Virus record (IMG/VR): IMGVR_UViG_3300040751_001712
Span: 38,023-102,022 of that record
Origin: a virus
Direction: 5' to 3' (one strand)
Length of the DNA: 64,000 bases
Shown: positions 1-8,493 of the stretch, in pieces
Layout: each line of letters opens with the position of its first letter
How positions within the stretch are numbered: position 1 is the first letter of the stretch
Program-made: the position numbers and the translations under genes
The notes under the pieces: model-generated
Databases searched by the model: none
Seen by the model: the letters and a program-made list of their open reading frames with translations, nothing else
Told to the model about the DNA's origin: nothing

Positions 1-213
1 CAAGGTAAGTTTGAAGGAGTAAGTCCTTTACCAACACCTACACAAGAAGGATTTATACCATTTGACCAATTAACAGAACAAAACGTTATAGAGTGGTTAA
101 TAGCAAATGTAGACCCAACACACATGCAGACAAGAATAATTAGAGAAATAGAAAGAAAATTAAACCCAGAACAAGAAGTAGATTCTTTGCCTTGGGATAT
201 TGGTAATTTATAA
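1..213 (+). CDS. C-terminal fragment of an unidentified phage protein
   Basis: The frame is open from the first base to a TAA at 211-213, giving 70 residues of a protein whose start lies before the window. It contains PFDQLTEQNVIEWL and ends in a LPWDIGNL tail. PFxxLTExxVxxW...LPW endings recur in short phage proteins of unknown role; I know no function for them. It is followed 11 bases later by the GT9-like gene. Confidence 0.6.
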   Translation, partial: QGKFEGVSPLPTPTQEGFIPFDQLTEQNVIEWLIANVDPTHMQTRIIREIERKLNPEQEVDSLPWDIGNL

Positions 214-224
214 ATTAATATAAT

Positions 225-1139
225 ATGAGTTTTGACAGTCAAGAAAAGTTTGTAATTTTCCACATTGCAGGTGGAGTAGGTAAACATATTGCAGCAACAG
301 CTGTGTTAGAAGGTATTAATGATAAATACCCAGACAGAAAACTAATTGTAGTATGTGCTTGGACAGAAGTATTTGAATTTCATCCATTAGTAGATAGAGT
401 TTATCAGTTAGGTAATACCGATTACTTTTATCAAGATTATATTGAAGGTAAAGATGTTGTAATACTTATGCACGACCCTTATCATGTTACAGGACATATA
501 AAACAGGAACAGCACTTGATTAAAAGTTGGTATGAATGTTTAAATCTTGACTATAATAACCAACTACCTAAGTTGTACAGTTCTTATAGAATAAGAGAAA
601 TTGTATTGCAGAAGTTTAGAAGAAACAAGCCTATTATGCTTATTCACAGTAATGGTGGTATGATACCTAATGATAATGAAGTTAATCCTTACAACATTAA
701 AAGTTGGGCAAGAGATATGCCTTTAAGTCTTGTACAGAAATTAGTAGATAAATATAAAGATACATATCATATTATGCAGGTTTGTAAGCATAAGAATAAC
801 TTAGTACAGGGTGCAGAGTATGTACAAACACACTCTTTATTAGAGTTGTTTACTTTGTTAAGATTGACTACTAAAAGAATTTTAATAGACAGCTCTTTGC
901 AACATGCAGCAGCTGCTTATCAGTTACCTTCTGTTGTTTTATGGAATACAACATCACCTAATGTATATAGCTATGATATACATAAGAATGTTTTATCTAA
1001 TAAAGAAAAACTAACAGCAAAAAATAGAACAACCTATTTCGAAGAGTATGCAATAGATGGCAACCCTTTACAATGTCCTTATGAAGATGAGGATATATTT
1101 GATTTTGAAGAAGTTACAGAACTCGTAGATAAATTATAA
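225..1139 (+). CDS. GT9-like (heptosyltransferase-fold) glycosyltransferase
   Basis: This 304-residue protein has the two-Rossmann-domain look of ADP-heptose-type (GT9) transferases. The N-terminal nucleotide-fold segment AGGVGKHIAATAV is near residues 15-27. A C-terminal sugar-nucleotide-binding-like segment, LIDSSLQHAAAAYQLPSVVLW, is split by its conserved D-S-S and H-A-A-A features near residues 224-244. It lacks a signal peptide or membrane segment, so it should act in the cytoplasm. It sits alone beside the structural genes, far from the main sugar cluster at 31.7-41.3 kb. Decoration of virion proteins, a glycan or modified DNA are all possible; the acceptor is unknown. The ATG at 225 follows an AATATAAT leader. 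Confidence 0.6.
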   Translation: MSFDSQEKFVIFHIAGGVGKHIAATAVLEGINDKYPDRKLIVVCAWTEVFEFHPLVDRVYQLGNTDYFYQDYIEGKDVVILMHDPYHVTGHIKQEQHLIKSWYECLNLDYNNQLPKLYSSYRIREIVLQKFRRNKPIMLIHSNGGMIPNDNEVNPYNIKSWARDMPLSLVQKLVDKYKDTYHIMQVCKHKNNLVQGAEYVQTHSLLELFTLLRLTTKRILIDSSLQHAAAAYQLPSVVLWNTTSPNVYSYDIHKNVLSNKEKLTAKNRTTYFEEYAIDGNPLQCPYEDEDIFDFEEVTELVDKL

Positions 1140-1142
1140 AAC

Positions 1143-1157
1143 TTGTCAAGATGACAA
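1143..1157 (+). other. Short perfect hairpin after the GT9-like gene
   Basis: TTGTCA and TGACAA pair around an AGA loop, four bases after the stop codon of the upstream gene. There is no T-run, so it is not a convincing terminator; it may protect an mRNA 3' end. Confidence 0.3.
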
Positions 1158-1277
1158 AATACAGAATTTCTAATTTATAGAATGGGATATTAGGATTATT
1201 TATAAAAAGTTTGCGAGAAGCCTAAAAAACTAAAACAGTTATATACTTATATAGACATAACCAAACTATTAATTATT

Positions 1278-1496
1278 ATGAAAACACTACTTAAACTATT
1301 AGTAGTTACAGTAGTTTTATCCTCTTGTTCAACTTATCGTTCTGCTTATCACTATGAACCTATGTACTATTACTCACGATTACCTATGAGTACAAAACAG
1401 CAGTATAGTATAGCACAAGAGTATTTTAACCAATTAACTAACTCTAAAAAACCTACGGTTACTATCGTAGAAAAAGTTGGGGAGAAGCAACCCTAA
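1278..1496 (+). CDS. Small predicted lipoprotein
   Basis: The 72-residue product begins MKTLLKLLVVTVVLSSCS: a basic start, a hydrophobic segment and a lipobox LSSC with Cys17 as the expected lipidated residue. The mature part is rich in Tyr and Ser. It resembles small Bacteroidota phage lipoproteins that could act as outer-membrane spanins or superinfection-exclusion factors, but nothing in the sequence decides between these. The leader ATTAATTATT directly before ATG is typical of the Shine-Dalgarno-free starts in this window. Confidence 0.6.
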   Translation: MKTLLKLLVVTVVLSSCSTYRSAYHYEPMYYYSRLPMSTKQQYSIAQEYFNQLTNSKKPTVTIVEKVGEKQP

Positions 1497-1537
1497 AAAT
1501 TAATACCCCCTTAACACTCTTTTCTAAAAAACATATC

Positions 1538-1545
1538 TATTTATA
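1538..1545 (+). promoter_or_regulatory. TATTTATA promoter-like element
   Basis: Core TATTTATA within CTATTTATAATAAA, 44 bases before the EF-hand gene. The same core recurs before at least eleven other genes, mostly structural or presumed late ones. Confidence 0.45.
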
Positions 1546-1589
1546 ATAAAGGAACTTAATTATTATAACAAAACAAAACAAATAAAACT

Positions 1590-1955
1590 ATGTCTACTAT
1601 TGGTATCGAAAAATTAACACCTACTATCAGAACAGTTGCACAACTTATCACAGCATTAACTAAAATTGATGCTAATAAGGATGGTAACATCGACACAGCA
1701 GAAATCTTTGCAATCGTACAAGTATTTGTAATGAAGGTTGTTGCTGTATACGGCTCACTACCTGCTGCACTTGCTGAACTAAAGGATGTTGATTCTACCG
1801 AAAGAAAAGAACTTGTTAAGGTATTTAACGAAGAGTTTGACTTGAGTAATGATGTGTTGGAAGGTCTTATCGAAGAATGGTTGGTCATTGTTGACCAATT
1901 AGTAACTTTAGGATTAAAGACAGCTTCTCACTTTAAAACAGAACCTCAAGCGTAA
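1590..1955 (+). CDS. EF-hand protein of the structural module
   Basis: This 121-residue protein carries one canonical 12-residue EF-hand loop at residues 27-38, with ligands D27, N29, D31, D35 and E38 and the invariant Gly at 32. The rest is predicted helical with hydrophobic stretches near 40-60 and 88-112. It has its own upstream TATTTATA element and a strong terminator immediately after, so it forms an independent transcription unit, as expected for an abundant protein. Its place just before the neck genes suggests a virion or assembly component stabilised by calcium, but that is inference. Only one loop is visible, so pairing would have to come from dimerisation. Confidence 0.6.
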   Translation: MSTIGIEKLTPTIRTVAQLITALTKIDANKDGNIDTAEIFAIVQVFVMKVVAVYGSLPAALAELKDVDSTERKELVKVFNEEFDLSNDVLEGLIEEWLVIVDQLVTLGLKTASHFKTEPQA

Positions 1956-1985
1956 GAACTGAACCCCGACCAACCCCGCTTTTTG

Positions 1986-2013
1986 AAACCCTGTCTTCGG
2001 ATGGGGTTTTTTT
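1986..2013 (+). terminator. Intrinsic terminator after the EF-hand gene
   Basis: A ten-pair stem (AAACCCTGTC with GATGGGGTTT, including two G-T pairs) closes a TTCG tetraloop and runs into a T7 tract at 2007-2013. It separates the EF-hand gene from the neck gene, which has its own promoter-like element. Confidence 0.85.
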
Positions 2014-2027
2014 GTTTACAAAGATTA

Positions 2028-2035
2028 TATTTATA
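2028..2035 (+). promoter_or_regulatory. TATTTATA promoter-like element
   Basis: TATTTATA inside ATTATATTTATAATAAAAG, 10 bases before the neck-protein ATG, implying a very short leader. It directly follows the terminator. Confidence 0.45.
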
Positions 2036-2045
2036 ATAAAAGATT

Positions 2046-3203
2046 ATGGCAGACATACCAATATGGCCAGGATCAGCATCTTTCTTCCCAGGAGACACTC
2101 CTTTTGGGTATTATGATGATGACTATTCTTTTCAGCAAGATGCTGACACAGTAGCGGTATGGTGCGCTAGAAGATTGGGATATCCTATTGTAGATGTAGA
2201 ATTACAGCAGACTAATTTCTTTGCTGCTTTTGAGGAGGCTATATCTGAGTACGGTAATCAGGTAAATACTTATGTAAGTAGAGATAACTTACTGTATTTA
2301 TTAGGTGCTAATACTGGATCTGAAAGTTTATCTCAGGAGTTTGTAGATCCTACAAATGCTTCTGTTTTTGATTTATCTGAGCATTATGGTACTTCTGTAG
2401 GTGTTGGAGGTAATGTAACTTATTATACAGGAAGTATAGAGGTAAAGAAGGACGTACAAGTTTATGACTTTACAAAAAACAATACAGTACAACTAGAGTC
2501 TGGATCTTTTCAGACTGATAAATTTACTATAAGAAAAGTACATCATTATCCTATGCCAGCCTTGATAAGGTATCAAGATCCTTATGCTGGGACTGGTTTA
2601 GGTATGCAAGGTTTGTTAGAAGGTTTCGAGTGGGGAGGTTATACACCTGCTGTTAGTTTTGTATTGTATCCTTTAAATCACGATCTTCTCAGAATACAGG
2701 GTATAGAGTTTAATGATTTAATTAGAAAGAGTGCTTATAGTTTTGAGTTGATAAATAATAGACTAAAACTATTCCCTATACCTACTAGAGACTACACACT
2801 ACACTTCGAGTATACTCTAGATAATTTAGAGAGAAATCCTTTAAAGAGAGGTAAGGGTAGAGTCAGTGACTACTCCAATGTACCTTACGGTAATATGGTT
2901 TACTCTAGAATTAACTCTATGGGTAAGCAGTGGATTAAAAGATATACTTTGGCTATAGCTAAAGAGATGTTAGGGTATGTAAGAAGCAAGTACTCTTCTA
3001 TACCTATACCTGAGTCTGATATAACTTTAAATGGAGATGCTCTTTTGAGTGCTGCTGAATCTGAGAAGACTGCTTTAATAGAAGAGTTAAGAGAAATTCT
3101 CAATGAGTTCTCTAGGCAGAGTTTATTGGAGAGAAAGCAGGCTGAGTCTGATGCTTTACAAAATGAGATTAACAAAGTACCTTTAAGATTTTATATAGGA
3201 TAA
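2046..3203 (+). CDS. Putative neck / head-completion protein
   Basis: This 385-residue protein has no motif I can name with certainty. It starts the run neck, terminator, sheath, tube that in T4-like phages begins with gp13/gp14/gp15, and its N-terminal part (CARRLGYPIVDVELQQ, near residues 39-54, then FFAAFEEAISEYG) resembles the conserved start of virion neck or connector proteins of marine T4-like myophages. The C-terminal 70 residues are charged and probably coiled-coil. It is separated by one base from the next gene. Head-to-tail joining is inferred from position. Confidence 0.5.
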   Translation: MADIPIWPGSASFFPGDTPFGYYDDDYSFQQDADTVAVWCARRLGYPIVDVELQQTNFFAAFEEAISEYGNQVNTYVSRDNLLYLLGANTGSESLSQEFVDPTNASVFDLSEHYGTSVGVGGNVTYYTGSIEVKKDVQVYDFTKNNTVQLESGSFQTDKFTIRKVHHYPMPALIRYQDPYAGTGLGMQGLLEGFEWGGYTPAVSFVLYPLNHDLLRIQGIEFNDLIRKSAYSFELINNRLKLFPIPTRDYTLHFEYTLDNLERNPLKRGKGRVSDYSNVPYGNMVYSRINSMGKQWIKRYTLAIAKEMLGYVRSKYSSIPIPESDITLNGDALLSAAESEKTALIEELREILNEFSRQSLLERKQAESDALQNEINKVPLRFYIG

Positions 3204-3204
3204 T

Positions 3205-3738
3205 ATGGCACTATTTGGCGGCTCTAGAGATGTTAGCTTAGTTAGAAGAATAAATAAGGAGTTAATAAATGATATTATTAACACTCAAGTTGTCGTGTAT
3301 AAGATTGCTACACAGTATACAAAAATAAATATTTACGGAGAATCTTCTAAAAAAGTATTCTTTAATCCTTTAAAGTTTAACTGTCTAATAACTAGGGATG
3401 CTAAAGATTTTGCGGGAGATGACTATACAACATTTGCTAAAACTATTAGATTTGCTTTCTTAAGAGATGAGCTAAAAGAAAAAAACTTTGTACTAAAAGA
3501 AGGAGATATTGTAAAGTGGGATGCTGAGTACTATGAGTTAAACTTAATAACAATTAATCAATTGTGGACAGGAAGAAATCCAGAAACTTTACCTATAACA
3601 GTAGATGATGGATCAGATGAATTTGGGTATAATGTATCTATAGTAGCCACAGGATTTAAAACAACACCTGATAGACTAAATATAGAAAACGTTTCTACAC
3701 CAAGAACAAGTATTTATGACTTACCAAATTCTATGTAA
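3205..3738 (+). CDS. Putative head-tail joining protein (gp14-like position)
   Basis: 177 residues, soluble, starting one base after the preceding stop and overlapping the next start by one base (TAATG). It begins MALFGGSRDVSLVRRINKEL. Its central part looks beta-rich, consistent with a neck or tail-completion fold. Assignment rests on order: neck candidate, this gene, tail terminator candidate, sheath. I recognise no catalytic motif. Confidence 0.45.
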   Translation: MALFGGSRDVSLVRRINKELINDIINTQVVVYKIATQYTKINIYGESSKKVFFNPLKFNCLITRDAKDFAGDDYTTFAKTIRFAFLRDELKEKNFVLKEGDIVKWDAEYYELNLITINQLWTGRNPETLPITVDDGSDEFGYNVSIVATGFKTTPDRLNIENVSTPRTSIYDLPNSM

Positions 3739-4562
3739 TGCCAGAAAATCCTAACATACCATTTTCTTCTAATAATGCAACTATCAATAGAGCTTATGAA
3801 ACTAGAAGGGATAATGATACCTTCAAAACACCTTCTATTACAATATATGATATAGACTACGCAATAATGTACTTTCTTAGAAATGAGATAGACTTACAAG
3901 TAGATCAGAATGAGGTTATGATAGATGTTCCGATAGTATATGCTTCTGGAGAGATATGGTCACAAATTCAGGGCAGAGGATATATGAGAGATAGGCAAGG
4001 TAAAGCATTAGCTCCTTATGGAGTTATAAGAAGACTTTCTATGTCTGAGGATGAGAGGTTTAAGAAGTTAGACGTAAATATGGCTCCTTATGAGTCTAAT
4101 ATTATTATAAGACCTATAAATGAAAGAAATTTTGAGAATATAAGAGATAGACATAATGAGCTACAGAATAGTAATTTTTCTAATGAGTTTTATATTTCTG
4201 TAGTTCCTGAATTTTATGTAGTAGAGTATGAGTTAATTTTGTACACACATTTAGTAGAGCAGATGAACAATTTAGTTCAAACTATAATACCTACTAGTAA
4301 TTTTGTGTGGGGAGATTCTTGGAAGTTTAGGACTAGAGTAGGGGATATTTCTTTTGATACTATAAACCCTACTGACTCTGAAAGACTTGTTCAAGCTACT
4401 ATACCTTTATCTGTGGATGGAAGATTACAGCAAGAGTTTGAGTTAAGAAAATCTACTATACAAAAAGCACACTCTATAAAGAGATTGGTATTTAGAACAG
4501 ACCAGTCATCTTTTGATATAAATGCGGTCACTAATTTTCCTGGCGAGAAGCCTAACACTTAA
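3738..4562 (+). CDS. Putative tail terminator (T4 gp15-like position)
   Basis: This 274-residue protein precedes the sheath gene, where contractile-tail phages usually encode the tail terminator that caps the tube and sheath. The region FYISVVPEFYVVEYELILYTH near the middle (broken here to its core EFYVVEYEL) is typical of virion proteins of this class. It is translationally coupled to the preceding gene by TAATG. The function is positional inference. Confidence 0.5.
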   Translation: MPENPNIPFSSNNATINRAYETRRDNDTFKTPSITIYDIDYAIMYFLRNEIDLQVDQNEVMIDVPIVYASGEIWSQIQGRGYMRDRQGKALAPYGVIRRLSMSEDERFKKLDVNMAPYESNIIIRPINERNFENIRDRHNELQNSNFSNEFYISVVPEFYVVEYELILYTHLVEQMNNLVQTIIPTSNFVWGDSWKFRTRVGDISFDTINPTDSERLVQATIPLSVDGRLQQEFELRKSTIQKAHSIKRLVFRTDQSSFDINAVTNFPGEKPNT

Positions 4563-4581
4563 TTTTGGAAAATTTATACTA

Positions 4582-4589
4582 TATTTATA
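4582..4589 (+). promoter_or_regulatory. TATTTATA promoter-like element
   Basis: TATTTATA within CTATATTTATAGATAG, 39 bases before the sheath ATG, in a 66-base intergenic gap. Confidence 0.5.
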
Positions 4590-4628
4590 GATAGATGTTT
4601 GAATTATAAACTATAAACAAAAAATAAA

Positions 4629-6596
4629 ATGGCTGATAGATTTGTATCTCCAGGTGTTTTTACAAGAGAAAAAGACTTAAGTTTTCTCCCACAGGAGATT
4701 GCCGCTATAGGTGGTGCTGTAATAGGACCAACTCTCTATGGACCTGCATTTAGACCTACCACAGTATCTAATTATGCTGAATTTATTAGAGCTTTTGGTA
4801 ACTCTTTTATATCAGGATCTGGAGCAGTAGCAAAAGAGTATAAATTTCTTACTAACTATACTGCACAAGAGTATTTAAGGTATGGTGAGAATTTAACTGT
4901 ACTTAGAATTGTAAATAGTGATGCTACTATTGGATATTCTAATATTGTAAAATCTGGATCTTACCAAACGCATCTTAATGAGTATCTTTCTGGTGGAGAT
5001 GAGTGGGCATTAATTTCTGCTTCTTTGGCAAGTCCTACCTCTACAGTAGAAGGTATTAATTCTAGTGCGTCCTTAGCTTTTAGAAACACACTTACAGGAT
5101 CTGTATTCTCTGGATCATCTGACCCTTCCTTTAGAGTTCATTTGATGTTTGAAGGTGAGTATGGAAATAGTGGTGCTGGGTTAGCTGCTACTAACGGTAT
5201 AGCCTCTCCAGCAGACGAAGATAGTTTAGGATTATTAAATACTTCTGGAAGTAGACATAACTTTAGATGGGAAATTAATAATGTAAATCATAGAAGAGGT
5301 ACATTTAATTTAATACTTAGAAGAGGTGATGATAGAACAGGAAGGAAAGTAATTATTGAACAGTATAATAACTTGTCGTTAGACCCTAATGATCCTGGGT
5401 ATGTACCAAGAGTAATTGGGGATCAATTCTATACTCTAAGAGGAAGTGGGACAGGAAGACCTTATTTACAATTATCAGGCTCTTATCCTAACCGATCTAG
5501 ATTTATTAGAGTAGAGATGTTAGGAAATGATACTTTGAATTATATTGATGAGGCAGGTAGAGTTAGAGATGGAGCATTGTCTGGTTCATTACCAGCTGCT
5601 GTGTCTGGTACATTTGCTTTTGGTAGTGACGGGTATGTACACCACCCAAGAGCCTTTTATGGGGATATTGTAAAAGAGAATACTCAAGGATTTAACTTAC
5701 ACGAAAGTGCTGCTGGTATCTCTGGATCTACAGCCTATTATGATGCTATTGACATTTTATCTCATGCAGATGAATATGATATCAACATGTTGTTTATGCC
5801 AGGTATTGTAGACAATGCAGCAGGACAGCATAGTGATATTGTAACGTATGCTATTGCAACTTGTGAGGAAAGAGGGGATGTATTTATAGTAGTTGACCCT
5901 ACTCGATATGGGGATTCTGTAGGTTCTGCAAGATCTACTGCTGAAGGAAGAACTTCTAACTACGCAGCTATGTACTATCCTTGGATACAAGTATCCGACC
6001 CAGACTTAAACAGAAACGTTTGGATTCCGCCTTCTTGTGTAGTTGCTGGAGTGTTAACTTTTAACGACTATGTTAAATTTCCTTGGTTTGCGCCAGCAGG
6101 TTTGAATAGAGGTGGAATTGAGATAGCTGTTCAAGCTGAGAAGAAATTAACTACCGCAGACAGAGATGACCTATATGCAAGTAATATTAACCCAATCGCA
6201 ACCTATCCAAGAGATGGTGTTGTTGTATGGGGACAAAAAACACTACAGAAGAAGCGTTCTGCTTTAGATAGAATTAACGTAAGAAGATTACTTATTGCAG
6301 CTAAGAAATTTGTTGCATCTTCTTCTAGATACTTAGTATTTGAACAGAATACGGTAGCGACTAGAGACAGATTCATAGACATAGTAACACCGTACTTTAA
6401 CGATGTTAGACAAAAAGAAGGTTTGTACGACTTTAGGGTAGTAATGGATGAAAGTAATAATACACCAGAAGTAATTGATAGAAATGAATTAAGAGGTGCT
6501 ATTTACTTGAAGCCTACTAGAACTGCTGAATTTGTAATTATTGATTTCTTTGTATTACCTACGGGAGCAGTTTTCCCTACTGATACAAATGAGTAA
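4629..6596 (+). CDS. Tail sheath protein (T4 gp18 family)
   Basis: The 655-residue product starts with the family signature: DRFVSPGVFTREKDLSF, then AIGGAVIGPTLYGPA and a FGN segment at about residues 25-57. The C-terminal third (IDIVTPYFNDVRQKEGLYDF, then EFVIIDFFVLP near the end) matches the conserved core domain that builds the contractile sheath helix. Length is close to T4 gp18 (659). It is followed by the tube gene, the usual order. The protein polymerises around the tail tube and contracts on infection. Confidence 0.93.
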   Translation: MADRFVSPGVFTREKDLSFLPQEIAAIGGAVIGPTLYGPAFRPTTVSNYAEFIRAFGNSFISGSGAVAKEYKFLTNYTAQEYLRYGENLTVLRIVNSDATIGYSNIVKSGSYQTHLNEYLSGGDEWALISASLASPTSTVEGINSSASLAFRNTLTGSVFSGSSDPSFRVHLMFEGEYGNSGAGLAATNGIASPADEDSLGLLNTSGSRHNFRWEINNVNHRRGTFNLILRRGDDRTGRKVIIEQYNNLSLDPNDPGYVPRVIGDQFYTLRGSGTGRPYLQLSGSYPNRSRFIRVEMLGNDTLNYIDEAGRVRDGALSGSLPAAVSGTFAFGSDGYVHHPRAFYGDIVKENTQGFNLHESAAGISGSTAYYDAIDILSHADEYDINMLFMPGIVDNAAGQHSDIVTYAIATCEERGDVFIVVDPTRYGDSVGSARSTAEGRTSNYAAMYYPWIQVSDPDLNRNVWIPPSCVVAGVLTFNDYVKFPWFAPAGLNRGGIEIAVQAEKKLTTADRDDLYASNINPIATYPRDGVVVWGQKTLQKKRSALDRINVRRLLIAAKKFVASSSRYLVFEQNTVATRDRFIDIVTPYFNDVRQKEGLYDFRVVMDESNNTPEVIDRNELRGAIYLKPTRTAEFVIIDFFVLPTGAVFPTDTNE

Positions 6597-6613
6597 AAAA
6601 ATAAATTAAACTA

Positions 6614-6621
6614 TATTTATA
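6614..6621 (+). promoter_or_regulatory. TATTTATA promoter-like element
   Basis: TATTTATA within CTATATTTATAGTAAATAAA, 20 bases before the tube ATG. Confidence 0.5.
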
Positions 6622-6641
6622 GTAAATAAAATTAATTAAAA

Positions 6642-7184
6642 ATGGCATACTCAGATCCAGCTTTATACCGAAACGGGTTCCAGTTTGTTGACATGAAGCA
6701 ACAAAACAGGTTTATAATGACTATCCCAGATTGGTTCCAGGATGGTTCGGCTGGTTCTTACTTAATAAGAACTGCGGATTTACCTAGTTTAGAGAATAAT
6801 CCTGTAACAGTAGATACCATTAACTCTGAATATAAAATAAAGGGTAAATCAAGATGGCAGGATATTTCTGTAACTTTTTACGATCCTATAAATACATCTC
6901 CTGGTTTGGCTGGGCCTACTGGGGCTACTAAAGCTCACGGATGGATAAATAGAGAACATCACAATGCTTTATCAAAGAGAGATCAATTTATGACTATCTA
7001 CAAAAAACAAATAAAGCTTAAGTATGTTGATCCACAAGGAAACGATACTGGTGAGTTTTGGCAATTAAATGGAGCTTTTTTTGCTAGTGTTAATTGGGGT
7101 AGTGTTGACGTTTCTTCTGATGATTTAGTGTTGTTAGAGGCTACTATATCTTATGATTGGGCTTATCATTATCCTCTATCTTAA
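6642..7184 (+). CDS. Tail tube protein (T4 gp19 family)
   Basis: 180 residues, directly after the sheath. It opens with DPALYRNGFQFVDMKQQNRF and an aromatic-rich beta pattern, and ends with LLEATISYDWAYHYPLS, typical of gp19-type tubes. Six copies per ring would form the rigid inner tube. T4 gp19 is 163 residues, so the length fits. Confidence 0.88.
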   Translation: MAYSDPALYRNGFQFVDMKQQNRFIMTIPDWFQDGSAGSYLIRTADLPSLENNPVTVDTINSEYKIKGKSRWQDISVTFYDPINTSPGLAGPTGATKAHGWINREHHNALSKRDQFMTIYKKQIKLKYVDPQGNDTGEFWQLNGAFFASVNWGSVDVSSDDLVLLEATISYDWAYHYPLS

Positions 7185-7223
7185 AATATTATTCAAAGTT
7201 TTATAATAGTTTTAAATTAATTT

Positions 7224-8072
7224 ATGAAAATAGAAAATGAATTACCGAAAAGGGATGGCAGTGCTATCCCTTCTTCTGCTAATGCAGAAAATCAGCCACA
7301 AGAAGTTACTACCTACAAAGTACCTACAGAAATTATTGATTTGCCTTCTAGAGGACTGCTTTATTCAAAAGATAGCCCATTAAGTAGTGGGACTATAGAG
7401 GTAAAGTACATGACTGCTAAAGAGGAAGATATCTTAACTACTGAGTCTTTTATAAGAAAAGGAGTTGTAATAGATAAATTTCTACAGTCTCTTATAGTAA
7501 CTCCTAATGTTAATTTATCTGATATGCTGATTGGAGATATAGATGCGTTAACAGTAGCAGCCAGAATTTACGGTTATGGTAATGATTACGATGCTTTTAT
7601 AGAGACTCCTAGCGGTAAACAGCAAAGAACTGAGATAGATTTAACTCAATTAAAGCTAAACTATTTAGAGGATAGGTTTCTAAAAGAAGCAAATGTGAAT
7701 GAGTTTGATTTTGAACTTCCTAAATCTGGAGTAAAAGTTTCTTTTAAAATGCTAACTAAAGCAGATCAAGAGAGGTACTCTGCTGAGGTTGAAAAAAATA
7801 AAAAAGCTTTTAGCGGTCAAACAAAGAGTGCTTCTACTCAATTCGTTTATCAAATCGTTTCTGTTGATGGTAATAGAGATGAGAGGGCTATTAGACAGTT
7901 TGTTGAAGAAGGGCTTATGGCTTATGATGCTAGAGCCTTAAGAAGGTATATTGATGAAGTACAGCCTGGGATAGACCTGTCAGTGGAGGTGACAGATAGA
8001 GAGACTGGTGAAACATTTCCCGCTGAAGTTCCCATCGGGGTACAGTTTTTTTGGCCTGACGCAAAAGTATAA
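7224..8072 (+). CDS. Tail assembly chaperone, upstream frame (T4 gp26-like)
   Basis: This 282-residue protein contains the segment EIIDLPSRGLLYSKDSPLSS near residues 35-54 followed by VKYMTAKEEDILTTESF, conserved in phage proteins annotated as gp26-like baseplate/hub or tail-assembly proteins. It lies between tube and tape measure, where long-tailed phages encode the G/GT chaperone pair that coats the tape measure. Its 3' end contains seven T's (8046-8052) read as TTT-TTT-T, just where a second open frame continues to 8232. The in-frame product ends VQFFWPDAKV. Confidence 0.7.
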   Translation: MKIENELPKRDGSAIPSSANAENQPQEVTTYKVPTEIIDLPSRGLLYSKDSPLSSGTIEVKYMTAKEEDILTTESFIRKGVVIDKFLQSLIVTPNVNLSDMLIGDIDALTVAARIYGYGNDYDAFIETPSGKQQRTEIDLTQLKLNYLEDRFLKEANVNEFDFELPKSGVKVSFKMLTKADQERYSAEVEKNKKAFSGQTKSASTQFVYQIVSVDGNRDERAIRQFVEEGLMAYDARALRRYIDEVQPGIDLSVEVTDRETGETFPAEVPIGVQFFWPDAKV

Positions 8073-8232
8073 ACTTAGCTTCTATAAAGAGATTTTAGAT
8101 TTAGCTTATCACAGTAAAGGTTCTTTATCTTTTACTGAAGTATATAATATGCCTATATCTTTAAGGAGGTTGTATATAGAGCAGATAAAGAAGTATATAA
8201 AAGAAAGCCAACCTAAGAAGAGTAGCTATTAA
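8053..8232 (+). CDS. Tail assembly chaperone, downstream frame (probable frameshift extension)
   Basis: The frame one base ahead of the preceding gene is open to TAA at 8230-8232 and reads GLTQKYKLSFYKEILDLAYH, then GSLSFTEVYNMPISLRRLYI. The SFxEVYNMPxxLRRxYI pattern is typical of the short extension of tail chaperones in T4-like phages. The only upstream start is a GTG inside the previous gene, with no leader. I therefore read it as the product of a +1 (or -2) shift on the T7 tract at 8046-8052, giving a fusion ...GVQFFGLTQK.... This matches the known conservation of frameshifting in tail chaperone genes; the shift itself is inferred. Confidence 0.6.
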   Translation, partial: GLTQKYKLSFYKEILDLAYHSKGSLSFTEVYNMPISLRRLYIEQIKKYIKESQPKKSSY

Positions 8233-8249
8233 AAAATACTAATAAATAC

Positions 8250-8257
8250 TATTTATA
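8250..8257 (+). promoter_or_regulatory. TATTTATA promoter-like element
   Basis: TATTTATA within CTATTTATAGTAAATG, 14 bases before the 71-residue gene ahead of the tape measure. Confidence 0.45.
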
Positions 8258-8271
8258 GTAAATGTACTATT

Positions 8272-8487
8272 ATGAAGCAAGATAAATCTGAGGTTTTAAA
8301 AGAAGGTTTATTAGCGTCTCTATTATCTTTGTTGTCTTTTGGTAAGCAGGTGAAAATGTTGCGGAGATTGTACAATGCAACAAAAGATCCTGAATTAGAA
8401 GCCATGATACACGATTATAAATATAATCAAGATAGATATAAGGATCAAATAAAAAGAATAAGAAAGAAGTATCCTAATCTAAAATAA
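8272..8487 (+). CDS. Small basic protein before the tape measure
   Basis: 71 residues: a hydrophobic stretch at 12-24 (GLLASLLSLLSFG) and a strongly basic, helical C-terminal half rich in Lys, Arg and Tyr. It is placed between the chaperone and tape-measure genes, so an accessory role in tail assembly is plausible. I recognise no family. Confidence 0.6.
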   Translation: MKQDKSEVLKEGLLASLLSLLSFGKQVKMLRRLYNATKDPELEAMIHDYKYNQDRYKDQIKRIRKKYPNLK

Positions 8488-8493
8488 GTGTAG

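Noticed and set aside
1143-1157. Intrinsic terminator after the GT9-like gene
   Set aside because: The hairpin is perfect but there is no T-run after it.
1556-1888. - strand open frame of 110 codons over the EF-hand gene
   Set aside because: It is the complement of a clearly coding + gene with an EF-hand motif; other - strand frames in the window (for example 10422-10706, 11241-11648, 46444-46803 region at 26444-26803) are likewise shadows.
8008-8052. Independent GTG start for the downstream tail-chaperone frame
   Set aside because: No leader or coupling signal; the residues upstream of GLTQ do not look conserved, whereas a shift on the T7 tract gives a natural fusion.
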